Source: Sipunculus nudus
Taxonomy: Eukaryota; Annelida; Sipuncula; Golfingiida; Sipunculidae
Assembly: GCA_026874595.1 (NCBI GenBank)
Contig: CM049315.1
Span: 5,206,664 to 5,270,663 of the forward strand
Length of the DNA: 64,000 nt
Direction of reading: 5' to 3'
Below, one piece after another: positions 36,789 through 46,448 of this stretch; the first letter of the stretch is position 1; the number at the start of each line of letters is the position of its first letter. The notes beneath the pieces were generated by a model that worked only from the letters and a program-made list of their open reading frames with translations, was not told the DNA's origin and did no database searches. A program made the translations under genes and the position numbers.

Positions 36789-36812
36789 GTATATATTATA
36801 TGTATATATGTA
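36566..36812. repeat. (AC)n tract and (TA)n/(TATG)n tract
   Basis: (AC)n at 36566-36583, then about 150 bp of ordinary sequence, then (TA)n with TATG interruptions at 36738-36812. Nearby frames with Tyr-Ile or Cys-Val runs are translation artefacts. Confidence 0.9.
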
Positions 36813-38195
36813 TGGACATATACCAAATGGAGATAAAGTGTACATATGGACATATAACTAGAATCAAATTTGTACATCCATTTTAATATTTTGATAAGCT
36901 CAACATAGCAAGGCTGAGCATGTGGTGTTAAGCATCATTGGGGAAGCTTTTACTGTCAGTCGAGACAGTTCCATCCTAAAAGTGCTCAGAAAGACTGCTA
37001 TTTTGCCTGCCCACTGCCCCATCACTTTTCGACAAGCTTTCTCTAAGATTAGAATTCTTTGACCAGGTAATCTTTTAGAGCTGATCTCAACCCTTTCTTT
37101 TCAGTTTGGGTGAACAGTACGAGTGGATATGATGCAGAAGGGCCAGTATTGGTCATTAAGATAAATTAACCTAAATAAACATTGCACTGTGTCAGAGGGA
37201 CCTTACTCTGCTACTTATCACGGAGTATCAAGTTATTAGGTGAATAAGCATTCATGCACTCATGATAACTAAAACAGCATAATATGATCCCGAATTAATA
37301 GCAAAAAAATGGTTTAAAAATGGCTTATGAAATAAAAAATAATAATGATGAAATAGATGACATGCAATTTTTTTACTACAAAAAAGACTAAAATTGATAA
37401 TTTATTAACATTTAAACATATAAATGAATTTGAAGTCCAAAATATAATCAATAATCTCTGACCAGTACAAACCCTGACCTAGGGTTTGACAACGTTCACA
37501 TGCAGCTAGGTTATGGTCATTAAGGCCGAGTGATCCAGGGGTCATTGGTTACACTGCAACGGTCATTGCAGGTATACAGAGAATATAGAGAAAAACGCAT
37601 CAGAAATAATAAATATATAATTATTATATATTTTATTAAAGAAGACGATCAAGAAACGGAATATTTCGAAAATTACGATTTCGTTTTCGAACTTACCAGA
37701 GCGGTTTGGTATATCGCGAACACTCAACAGAGGCATTAAAGATCAGCTTTAAAGTCCAACAACTATTATCACTTAAATTTGTAAATCAAGATATAATATA
37801 ATTCATGGTCTTATATATTTTGTGTCAACGTTATTCATATAAAGGTGTCTACCGACGATTTATTCCTACGTTAAAAATAATCTCAACTCAATGTATGACA
37901 TTCTAAAATACGCGAATTAATATCATATTCCTTTGTTTTAAATATGTTTCGAAGTATTTATGTAAATGTATACGTATCATCAAACCAGAAAATATGTGTT
38001 TTAGCTTCAGAACAATACAGAACGACAATTTTATTAATAAAAATAGTTCCAGCGTTTAGAAATCATTTTCAATATAAAGCTGATTAATCACTCAGTGCTG
38101 TCACGGCGAGAAAAGACCTGAGAGGTTTAGTAGTGTAAGAACAGGCTCAGTTTGACACAGCCAAGAATAGAAGAGCTAAGGACATTTATTAAGGG
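36813..38195. other. gene-free stretch upstream of the exon candidate
   Basis: No gene seen. A short perfect inverted repeat CAAACCCT-gacct-AGGGTTTG lies at 37468-37488. GC content rises from about 38090 towards the TATA box. Confidence 0.5.
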
Positions 38196-38202
38196 TATAT
38201 AA
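38196..38202 (+). promoter_or_regulatory. TATA box of a putative promoter
   Basis: TATATAA preceded by AAGGG and followed by C-rich sequence. A start of transcription about 30 bp downstream would fall near 38226. A short upstream open frame of five codons begins at 38241, and the main ATG candidates are at 38290 and 38299. The box sits at the left edge of a GC-richer block (about 38190-38600) in otherwise AT-rich DNA. Confidence 0.35.
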
Positions 38203-38289
38203 CGGCACCAGGCTGCTAGATCCGCTGACAGCAGAAAAAAATGAACTTGTTTATCTGAAAACTCTAATGAAATCAGCTGAAATAAAGAT

Positions 38290-38378
38290 ATGAGTCTCAT
38301 GCCTAGCAAGGCATTGCTATGGGCTCAGAAGCCGGAGAGAATTAAGTTTCTTTTATCTGGTGACGGGGCGGCTGGAAA
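38290..38378 (+). CDS. putative first coding exon of a Rho-like P-loop GTPase or other P-loop NTPase (partial)
   Basis: The frame opens after an in-frame TGA (38278-38280), has Met codons at 38290 and 38299, and ends RIKFLLSGDGAAGK with the last Lys codon split by a consensus donor, AA|GTAAGT (intron from 38379). The Lys-phi-phi-phi-Gly-Asp-Gly-Ala-x-Gly-Lys pattern is a Walker A / G1 box; GDGAxGK after an IK-hydrophobic strand is the form known from Rho, Rac and Cdc42 GTPases (there followed by Thr/Ser). A hydrophobic beta-strand precedes the loop, as expected. Without splicing the frame would stop at once (AAG TAA), so the exon reading depends on the donor. A TATA box lies 94 bp upstream. 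Odd points: the N-terminal extension of about 18 residues is unfamiliar, and I found no acceptor in the window that continues Lys-Ser or Lys-Thr. Chance is possible, since a bare GxGxxGK match alone is not rare in 64 kb of six-frame sequence. Confidence 0.4.
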
Positions 38379-39076
38379 GTAAGTTGTATAGCCCGGCTAG
38401 CGGGCGGTAAAGCGCGCAGCAGACCTGGCCCTTTCCAAGGTCACAACGATTTATGTTCCAGTTAAGCCGGGATGACAAGACTTGTGCTGTAAGCGGGAAT
38501 TATATTCAACAGAAAACGTGTTTTAGCCATCGGCCGGTCCGTAGATTGCCTCGGTAATCAACCAGTTAGGATGAATCCGCACTTTAACGAGGGTGCCTTT
38601 ATAGTTAATGTTCTTTACATCGTCGGCTGATACAGAACATCCTGAATTAAATCACAGTTTGGTGCTCGGCCCGGCGATAGCTAATACCAAGTCCCAAATT
38701 TACTTCATTATGAAAATCAACAAAAGAAATTCTCTATATTGTCCTTTTTTTTATCTCTGTCCTTATTCACAACAAAGGGTGAGTAATTCGTCAGAGGTTT
38801 TAACAAGAAGAAACAGCGGCTACCCTCACACCGTAAAACCCATGTGTCAGAGAACTAATGAAATTAACGAATCTCTTTGATTTCTAGACTGCTTGTTATA
38901 AATTCAATTAAGCTCGGAAATTACTTAGAGATGGGTAACCGGGGATTATTCATAGAGATAATTAATCAAATTGTTTATCTAATGTTGCCGATATTAGACG
39001 CTGTAGGCTTGTGGAATGGCGAGGGAATCGAGGTTTCGTATGTGTATATATGTATATGCACTGTTCATCTACACTA
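38379..39076 (+). other. putative intron start, no further exon seen
   Basis: It begins with the GTAAGT donor. CpG-rich sequence (GCCCGGCTAGCGGGCGG, AAAGCGCGCAGC) continues to about 38600 and then AT content rises again. A 90-codon frame at 38608-38880 has no recognisable motif. Confidence 0.35.
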
Positions 39077-39148
39077 GCACACACACACACACACACGCAA
39101 ACACACACACACACACATATATTTATATATATATATATATATATATAC
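39077..39148. repeat. (CA)n(TA)n compound microsatellite
   Basis: Imperfect (CA)n followed by (TA)n, the same order as at 8653 and 46387. Confidence 0.97.
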
Positions 39149-39284
39149 TAGTATATGGAAATTGGAATTTGTTTAAATCTTTCTTAAATTGTTACAATCA
39201 TTATAACAGTTTCAGCAAGTGTCACTGTAGCAGACTTTTTCCCCATTCAGTAATTAAAATCCTGCATGGGCCTTGTTAAAGGAA

Positions 39285-39670
39285 GGACAGGGAGGAGATG
39301 TCCCCTCACTTTTTCAGGGGAGGGGAACAAGGAACCGTTTGTCCGCCTCACTCACAGGGGAATAAAACACACTTTTTCAATTTTGAGAGGATTCCATCAA
39401 TCAGTTTATCGTTTCATATTCTCCTAATGAACTTTAAATCATGCATCTCATAATTGAGAAAAATTGTAACTGTAAATTAAATAATTATATCATCATAAAT
39501 ATCGTCTAAACATATTATGCTTAAACCAATGTTTAAAATTAAGTAAAAAATACGTTATAATTATGAAAATATATATTTCATAAAACCCGATTGCCGTTAT
39601 TAAATTATGCTGTTCTGGGACACTGATTTGTTCTTTTTGTCATAAAGGGGGTGGGGGGGGGGGGGGGCAT
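39285..39670 (+). repeat. dispersed repeat related to 20736-20935, with 15-G run
   Basis: CCCCTCACTTTTTCAGGGG, GTCCGCCTCACTCACAGGGG and AATAAAACACACTTTTTCAA match the order of words at 20758-20830. A GGGGGT(G)15 run at 39647-39667 follows about 250 bp later, after AT-rich sequence that may be an insertion or unrelated. Confidence 0.4.
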
Positions 39671-40184
39671 GAGTTGCCAACAGGATATTTTGAGCGGGTG
39701 TCTTCCGAATGGTCCCCGTCATATTTTCACAGCAAATAAGGCCTGACAATGGACTAACACGGCTGTATTATTATATATATTAACCATTACCCGCCATGAC
39801 ATTTGAAGCAAAACATCGCTGATTGCAAGACTCTTGCAGGGTTTATCCTTGTTAAACCAATTTGGTTCCGAAGTAAGCTTTGCTCGGAAAAAAAATTTAG
39901 ATGAATCTGTTTAACATTAGCAGACATCAAAATTAAATGCCGTCAACAGGACTGACGTAAGATTTAGATACAGAAAACCCATTAAGATAAATAAATGGTA
40001 AGATAAGCACATACTGTTGAATTCTTATCGTAAGTTCGTTGTCTGGGGAGAAACTTGCTGGAACAGTCAATTTGTCTGCTATCAGATCATAGCTATTGGT
40101 CAACGTTAGTAGGAGCTCTTTATCATCATGGTTGTCACACAAAATAAATTATATATTTACTAGGGTTTTACTAGGGTGACACAC

Positions 40185-40188
<4 letters not shown>
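39671..40188. other. gene-free AT-rich stretch
   Basis: No supportable feature before the (TA)n tract. Confidence 0.55.

Positions 40189-40240
<52 letters not shown>
40189..40240. repeat. (TA)n microsatellite
   Basis: About 50 nt of uninterrupted alternating AT, read through by a minus frame as a Tyr-Ile run. Confidence 0.97.
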
Positions 40241-40248
<8 letters not shown>

Positions 40249-40979
40249 TGTTACAGATGTCTCTTTTATTGTATGCAGCAGTCTTACATGTGTATGTACA
40301 GCGCTAGCATTGTCCGTTACTATGGCAGCATCGCCTGGCCGAGCCGGACCGGCCCATGTGTGAACCCTGACAGGGTTCTTTGTTCTAGTTTGTTCTTTTG
40401 GCGCCTGTGTACTGTGTATCATGTTAGGTTCTTTGGATTGTTCGGGAAATAGAAAGTTCTCGGCTTGAGGTGAAAAGTTATAAATAAGGGGCTGTGTTTT
40501 AAAGCCGAGGTAGAGAGGAGGGAAATATTCCAGCGGACACAGAAGAGTGTGTGTTAATCTGTGGACCTTTTCCGATAATTGCGGCAGTTACAGATCTTCT
40601 TCGAATTTGAGACGGATTTTATATAGTCCTCAGTTTGCCTTTGGGATCACTACCCGATCTTCACTTTTGGATTACAACAAATTGATTTTGTGATTGAACC
40701 GGACTGTTATTCTCTCGGAAGGTTTATGTGAACTGTTCATCTGGATTATATGCTCTGAACGACTTCTTGTCGCTTTGACAGTGGTGGTATCCAGGAACTG
40801 TACACTTTATTTATATACTTGTATTATACTGTTGTACTGTTGTTATACTGTGTAATTGTATTGATTTAGTGTATTGTAATGTTATGAATGTTTTCAGAGT
40901 AAATTACAATTTTTGTTAACAAAAAACCACAGACAACTATATTCATTCCCCTAGACATTTCACGTTGCCTAGTGTTACA
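40249..40979 (+). mobile_element. possible solo LTR-like segment with TATA box
   Basis: The segment starts TGTTACAG and ends AGTGTTACA, so it has the TG...CA ends of a retroviral-type LTR. It contains TATAAATA (40479-40486) in a good promoter position and then about 490 bp of non-coding, moderately AT-rich sequence. The TATA box is enclosed by an inverted repeat CTCGGCTT (40459-40466) / AAGCCGAG (40502-40509). Against the call: there is no matching target duplication (CATAT and GAATC), no primer-binding site after it, and no second copy in the window. A promoter of unknown nature is the alternative. Confidence 0.25.
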
Positions 40980-42456
40980 GAATCTGTTTTTTTTTATCTC
41001 CATTACAAAATTTGTTCGTCACGACTTTGTGATCTGTTGATATTAGGTTTCGTAACAATATATAGATATAGATTCCTTTTTGACGTGGCGTGTGCCCTTG
41101 GACCGGGGTGTGTTGCCCGGGAACTTCCTAACCGTGACGTTCTCATCACAGTTTATATCACTGCTCTTTCTGGAGTTGACTATAAGATCCCGAGAGGAGA
41201 ATCATAATAAATCAGGTAGTCCCCTGATTAGCTTTATCGATTTTCACTGAATTTGGAACAAATATAGAACATAAGAAAATTTTGCAGCCAAATGAAACTG
41301 GCACTTTAATGGCTTATCCATAGTCTTGGACTGACAAAACCGCTTGAGCGGCGGCAAGAGGGGACCCCAGGGATACGAAAAGATGTAAGGTTAACACAGA
41401 ACCAAACAGAACTACTATGATTGCATCTCCTAGCCTAGTTGGGATCATCCAAATTTGTGGCCTATCAATTTGTATTGATAGTTAGAAAAATGAGTCACTG
41501 ACCTGTCCCGTACATATATTCCTGTATCGATATAAGTTCAGCCAGCTTTAAAAGGATGGAGTAGAGAGTCTCCGGGTCTTGTAGTCCCTCCAGCACGGCG
41601 GGGAATTTTATATAGTATTTACTTCTTTAATGTTCTTTATCATAAAAAAATAGTTCGCCTCCAGGCATCCTCTTTTGTTCAGCTTGTTCCGACACCTTAT
41701 TTTACTGTGCATGTATAAAGCTCCATCTTCGGTACCTCCTAAAGTGTGTCCTATTTTGAATTACCTCACAGCAATCCCTCATCAATAAACCTGTGGTTGC
41801 TGAAGGCAGCATTTGTCATATTATAAATATACACTTTTCATTTTACATTGATTGTGCAATCAGTCATTTTTACTAATACAAAGCAGTCTCTGTGGCATAT
41901 AATAGACTTAAAAAACAATGTTTCCATTCACACGTTATGTATATATTTAGAATGCATATATATATATATATATATATTCAGTGTACATATTTTTCAAACA
42001 TAAAAAATCAGCTAAGCTATAAACGATACAGATACGTAGGAGTATTTGTAGTTTTTTCTATTTCTTTGTGGCATCGTAGAAATCAATGTTTATGCAATTA
42101 TTAATGCAGTATAAGACTGAGTGTTATACGTCACTTAAAACCAACCTTCCTGTGGTATACCCTTCAGCTTGAGTAAAAGGAAAAAAATATTCCGTTGAAC
42201 GAAATATACAGAACCTCAATAACATGTTTATAAAATATTCTCTTCAAAGAGGAATTGATATAGGGCTGTATTTAATCCCATAGGTATGATAGATACCCTC
42301 TCCATTGGGTGCTCGTTTTATTTTTACTTTATTTATTTATAACACTCGCGAAAACAACAATTTAATATACATTTACACTTCAAACCGCCATCAACATATT
42401 TTTCATTTTCATATAATCCCGGATGATTGACTCTTGCTCTTACGGGGGTGGTAAAC
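40980..42456. other. gene-free stretch
   Basis: No gene. A short (AT)n at 41956-41978. Otherwise nothing I can support. Confidence 0.55.
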
Positions 42457-42468
42457 GGTCACGTGACC
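42457..42468. promoter_or_regulatory. palindromic E-box GGTCACGTGACC
   Basis: A 12-bp perfect palindrome with the GTCACGTGAC core. In animals this sequence is bound by bHLH-zip factors (USF, MITF/TFE) and matches the CLEAR element described for TFEB targets. It overlaps GTGACCTTGACCC and lies in a GC-richer block (about 42425-42840) with CGTGATGTCATTG (CRE-like, about 42539) and an X-box. Confidence 0.4.
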
Positions 42469-42712
42469 TTGACCCGCTAATCAGGGAAACCCCCTGGAGT
42501 GTGTGACCCCGTGACCTCGAGAATAATAAGAGGTTGGGCGTGATGTCATTGAATCAAGACTGAGTACCATCACCGGAACAGGCCAGGGGAGGACGATTAC
42601 TCGTCACTTGCTTGGCCGTCAACGTTATTACCCCCCGGCCTGCGTGGCGGGCTGCCCGACCACTTTAACCAACAATAGCATCACCATAAAAGGCCTTTTC
42701 GATCGACCTGAG

Positions 42713-42725
42713 GTTACCAAGCAAC
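42713..42725 (+). promoter_or_regulatory. X-box (RFX site) GTTACC-A-AGCAAC
   Basis: Both half-sites match the known RFX consensus GTNRCC-N(0-3)-RGYAAC exactly, with a 1-nt spacer. RFX sites of this kind mark promoters of cilia genes in animals. The nearest gene candidates are the exons at 38.3 and 45.9 kb, neither close enough to assign it. The surrounding 75-codon frame (42608-42835) has no motif. Confidence 0.4.
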
Positions 42726-42923
42726 ATAATAAACTGAATAAACCCCGGATATATGGCCAGGCAGCGGGCGTGTCCCTTATTTCTTCACAATGGCTCTTTT
42801 ATCTTATCACTTCAAACAAGGACTGTCGAAGGTAATGTTATCACCACGGCTGTTTCTGTGTTCGTTATACTGTTCAGGCAGTTTTGAGTACCCCTTTTGG
42901 CTCAAGCAATAACGTTCAGAAAG

Positions 42924-42925
<2 letters not shown>

Positions 42926-42981
<56 letters not shown>

Positions 42982-43041
42982 TAATATAATATAATAATGA
43001 TAATATAATAACAACAATAATAATAATATAATTATTATTAT
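42926..43041. repeat. (AAT)n microsatellite with AT-rich tail
   Basis: About 18 AAT units pass into ATAAT and ATT variants, with ATTATTATT at the end forming a partial inverted repeat. Confidence 0.95.
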
Positions 43042-44066
43042 TTAAAAAATAATAGAATAAAATACAAATACGCCGCAGTATCTGCATACGTCACATAAGG
43101 GATTTCCCAGGAACACGTGTTTAATACTTTTAATAGTATACCATGAGGGAAAAACACTATCTACCATGAAAACTGATTAGTTTAGAGGTCTGTTAACCAT
43201 TGTATTGTAGGTAACTTTAACGATTTTCTTTTTGAATCCTTACGCTACGTTACAGTTATGATAACGCATTAACGAAAAATCATCCATATATTATGTCTGG
43301 CACAAACAAAAAAAAGTAACAAGGAAAAACAAATCATATCGATGTTTTGTACTGTAGGGGACCTAAGATGGTCCATCCAGCATTCTATCTTTTATTCTAT
43401 CCCTATAAGAATCGTCGTCAAACGGGGGGAGGCATATTAAAAATTCACCATATATAAAAGAGAAAATCCATCTTCATATTCAGCACAGATCCACAACCAT
43501 AAATGGCCTAAGCATCACTTGATGAGGATGTAAATTGTAACAATAAGAACTGTGAAAACATACCATATTATCCGTTATTACGGCACACTTTATTGTTCCT
43601 GAAACCTCAAAGTAGTTGTTAAAGTAACAAGAAGTGTATAATGTTACTCTGTCGCATAATAGTTGTATAGTATGTGGGCATGAAGTATCTGTTGTTTTTT
43701 TTCCAGGACGATGGAGTAAATGTGACGGCCCCCTGCGGCCTCCCCTAACACGAAAAGGGCAGTAAATGATGGCAACATGGGAAGCCATGAATCCAACCAT
43801 GAAGTGGTAAACTACTTGCCAGAGAGGATGCCGGGCAGTTTTGTAAAAACTGTAATCAGTCGTAAAGCTTTTTACGAGAGTCTATATACACGCATTTGAC
43901 AAAATTACAGACTTGTAAAAATATTTTGACAACCTGGTTTGTTGATTAAAGTACACCCATTTTACAACTCTAAATTTGTAAAAACTCTTACAAGCCTATG
44001 GTTTCAGTGATGATGTTATAAGGAAAAAGAAGTGCCCATTTTATGGCCCCACACTGGATTACCGTT

Positions 44067-44070
<4 letters not shown>
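43042..44070. other. gene-free stretch
   Basis: A strong acceptor-like TTTTTTTTCCAG precedes 43707; the frame after it reads RWSKCDGPLRPP and stops after 18 codons, which is not enough to call an exon. At 43845-44005 words such as TTTGTAAAAACT and TTTTTACGAG recur in both orientations. Confidence 0.45.

Positions 44071-44122
<52 letters not shown>
44071..44122. repeat. (TA)n microsatellite
   Basis: An uninterrupted TA tract of about 50 nt. Confidence 0.97.
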
Positions 44123-44125
<3 letters not shown>

Positions 44126-45700
44126 GCGAACATATGAATGGATTATCTAATCCTCTATACGTTTATATATAAAATGGAAATCTAATAAAATGACCACATG
44201 ACAATCAGAGCAAGCAGCCCAGCGTGCATACTGGATCAGTTTTTCGTGATGATCTAGAGCTTTATTGCATCATATTCTTATTCACAAACTGAGTATGTCG
44301 CCCCAATGCTTCTTTTCCTACGCCTCAGTAATCTAGGGCTCAGGGTTGTGTGAGCCTTCAGAAAATTTACGCGATCTCTCTAGCATCAAGACAGGTGGAT
44401 TGAGAGCTATATATACCAGCTATGCATGAGTCTGCTTTCAACAGAATGGGAGTGAGACGGTCGGAATTTGTTGATGGCCGGGGGCGCTCGGTGAACCGTC
44501 TGACGAGAGGACCTTAGGGAGAACCCACCAATAAAAGGCGAGGGTATTCCCACCGGTCGTTACAACAAAGGCGTCATAAACTGATTTAAAACCAATGTGA
44601 TTCATATGATTTTATTCTTTATGATCTCGCTTGATACCCGTGTAAGGAGCCTTGGTACCGGTGTCTTGTCCCTGTCACCGTTTCTTTCTTTATATCTGTC
44701 GTCGTTTCTATGGAAAAAGTGCTCCCAGGGACAACGTTCAACTAATATGATCTAAAGAAGGTTTAGATGAAGGTCGAGTTGCGATGTTATATATAGGGGT
44801 CGAAGACCCATCGTCCGCCCGGATCCCTCACCAACGAAAAGAATAATGTTATGGTTCCGTTTCCGGAAGTGGCTCACATGTTGCATGTAAACCAAAAGAA
44901 GAAAGGCAAGCAACGCTTACTATTATGTTTAAGGTCCAGACAGGGTTCGTCCATTACGATGTCACATTGTGTGATGTTGCAATTTTAACTTTTTTTCTGA
45001 GTATAACACTCATACTCATTACTGTTGACCTGCATCAAATCCTGTGGGTTAAATTTATCTTGAATATGTGAATATCTTTTTATTCTAATGATGACGCTCT
45101 TGTAATATATACAATCAATCTATTCCGAATAGTTAAAACATTTCTTATTATTATTCAACCCATCGTAACATACGGGAAGACTTGTCATGTATTTCAGTTT
45201 GATTAATGAAATCCTCTTTACGTAAATGGGATATTATTGTAATTGAACTTTGGACAATATAATCCAAATTTATTAACCAACACAATAATCAGGCTTCGTC
45301 TGGTCATCTCATAGGTTCGCATCGCCTAGTATTACCTTGGGGCCAACTCATTGTTTCCCAAAATGCTTGGGATCGTTTATTTTGACAAGTATAGTGTTTC
45401 TAGTATTAGCTGTGTAGAACAGAAGTACTGAGATATCATTGTAGGCAGTTGTTCTGATGAAACGATCGCAAAGCACTACCGTATGGTTAAGTATACACAC
45501 ATATATCACCAGTGCCTTCAGGATACTTAAACCCCTCAGGAAAGGGAGATTTTATAGGGAAGAGGCTAAGTGCTCTTATGCTGTTCTAATAGATTGATGA
45601 AACCTTCCCGTGTGGACAAGAACTGGGGAAACACGAGGTAAATTTGATTTGAATTTTATTTAGCAAATATGTAAGCTTTCTAGAATCCTGTGCCTACCCG
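44123..45700. other. gene-free stretch upstream of the CCAAT promoter
   Basis: A GC-richer patch at 44400-44580 contains AGACGGT...ACCGTCT inverted words and GGCCGGGGGCGCTCGG, but no open frame of quality. The rest is AT-rich. Confidence 0.5.
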
Positions 45701-45899
45701 CGCAGTTATCTTCAGCTGCCTTCCTTTGTTGCTGTCGTCTGCTTCACTGGCAGCGCGCGCAGCATGCGGTTATTAGCCAACCAATCAGAACACATGGCGC
45801 TCATCTGCTTGGCAGCGGTAAGCTGTGCCTGTAGTCAACACATGTTGTCGAGTGTTGAGTGTCGCGGCCCTGAGAGCCGACCGGTAGCCTTCTGATTCC
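45701..45899 (+). promoter_or_regulatory. CpG-rich CCAAT-box promoter and 5' UTR candidate
   Basis: CCAAT at 45781-45785 sits in AACCAATCAGAA, a full match to the NF-Y consensus. It is preceded by CpG-rich sequence (GGCAGCGCGCGCAGCATGCG). Typical spacing from CCAAT to start of transcription (60-100 bp) puts the start near 45845-45885, just before the ATG at 45900. There is no TATA box. An upstream frame starting at 45795 (33 codons, signal-peptide-like MALICLAAVSCAC) and an alternative donor CG|GTAAGC at about 45818 are present if transcription starts further upstream. Confidence 0.4.
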
Positions 45900-45939
45900 A
45901 TGGAAGGACGGGAAACGCTAACTGGAACGTTCGTTCAAG
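45900..45939 (+). CDS. putative first coding exon, 13 codons plus one base (partial)
   Basis: ATG in ATTCCATGG (G at +4) opens the frame MEGRETLTGTFVQ, and the exon ends TTCAAG|GTAAGATT, a full consensus 5' splice donor (intron from 45940, phase 1). The position just downstream of a CCAAT box in a CpG-rich island fits a first exon. The peptide is too short to identify and no downstream exon was recognised; a G+NN codon start would be needed. The frame 46786-47079 does not join in phase. The exon might instead be mostly 5' UTR. Confidence 0.35.
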
Positions 45940-46386
45940 GTAAGATTAAATTATTTTTGACACAACGTTACTTTTTAAATTTACTGATTTTAACCATATA
46001 AAGTAAATATTTGGAATGTATTTTGTTATCAATTTTGAGAACATTGGACTTGTCTGGGAGTGTATGGTGACATCTAACCCGTTTCTCCATATGTTACTTG
46101 CTGCACAATGTGCTCCCTTGATACGCTTTTATAAATTCATTTACACGATAATGTATATATAATCAGTAAATAATACAGATCGATATAACTAGCTAAAGAG
46201 AGAGATAAATTAATGAGTATGTAAGGGGGAAAAGTAAATTATTGTCGCTGTAAAATTTCAGCAAAATCATACAGGGAAAAGATTAATAAATATTTATATA
46301 AATGACGTAAATGTGAGTGGATGGTTAAATCTCTATAGGTAAGACAGCGAATTAACTCTTATTATTAATAAAACCTAAATTTTAAA
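45940..46386 (+). other. putative intron start, AT-rich
   Basis: It follows the GTAAGAT donor and is AT-rich with no other feature. Confidence 0.35.
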
Positions 46387-46399
46387 AACACACACACAC

Positions 46400-46446
<47 letters not shown>
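46387..46446. repeat. (CA)n(TA)n compound microsatellite
   Basis: A short CA tract, then (TA)n with one interruption. Confidence 0.97.

Positions 46447-46448
<2 letters not shown>

Noticed and set aside
43696-43760. Terminal exon after TTTTTTTTCCAG with RWSKCDGPL, resembling a thrombospondin-type start
   Set aside because: Only 18 codons before a stop, a single Trp-Ser-x-Cys likeness, and no upstream exon in matching phase.
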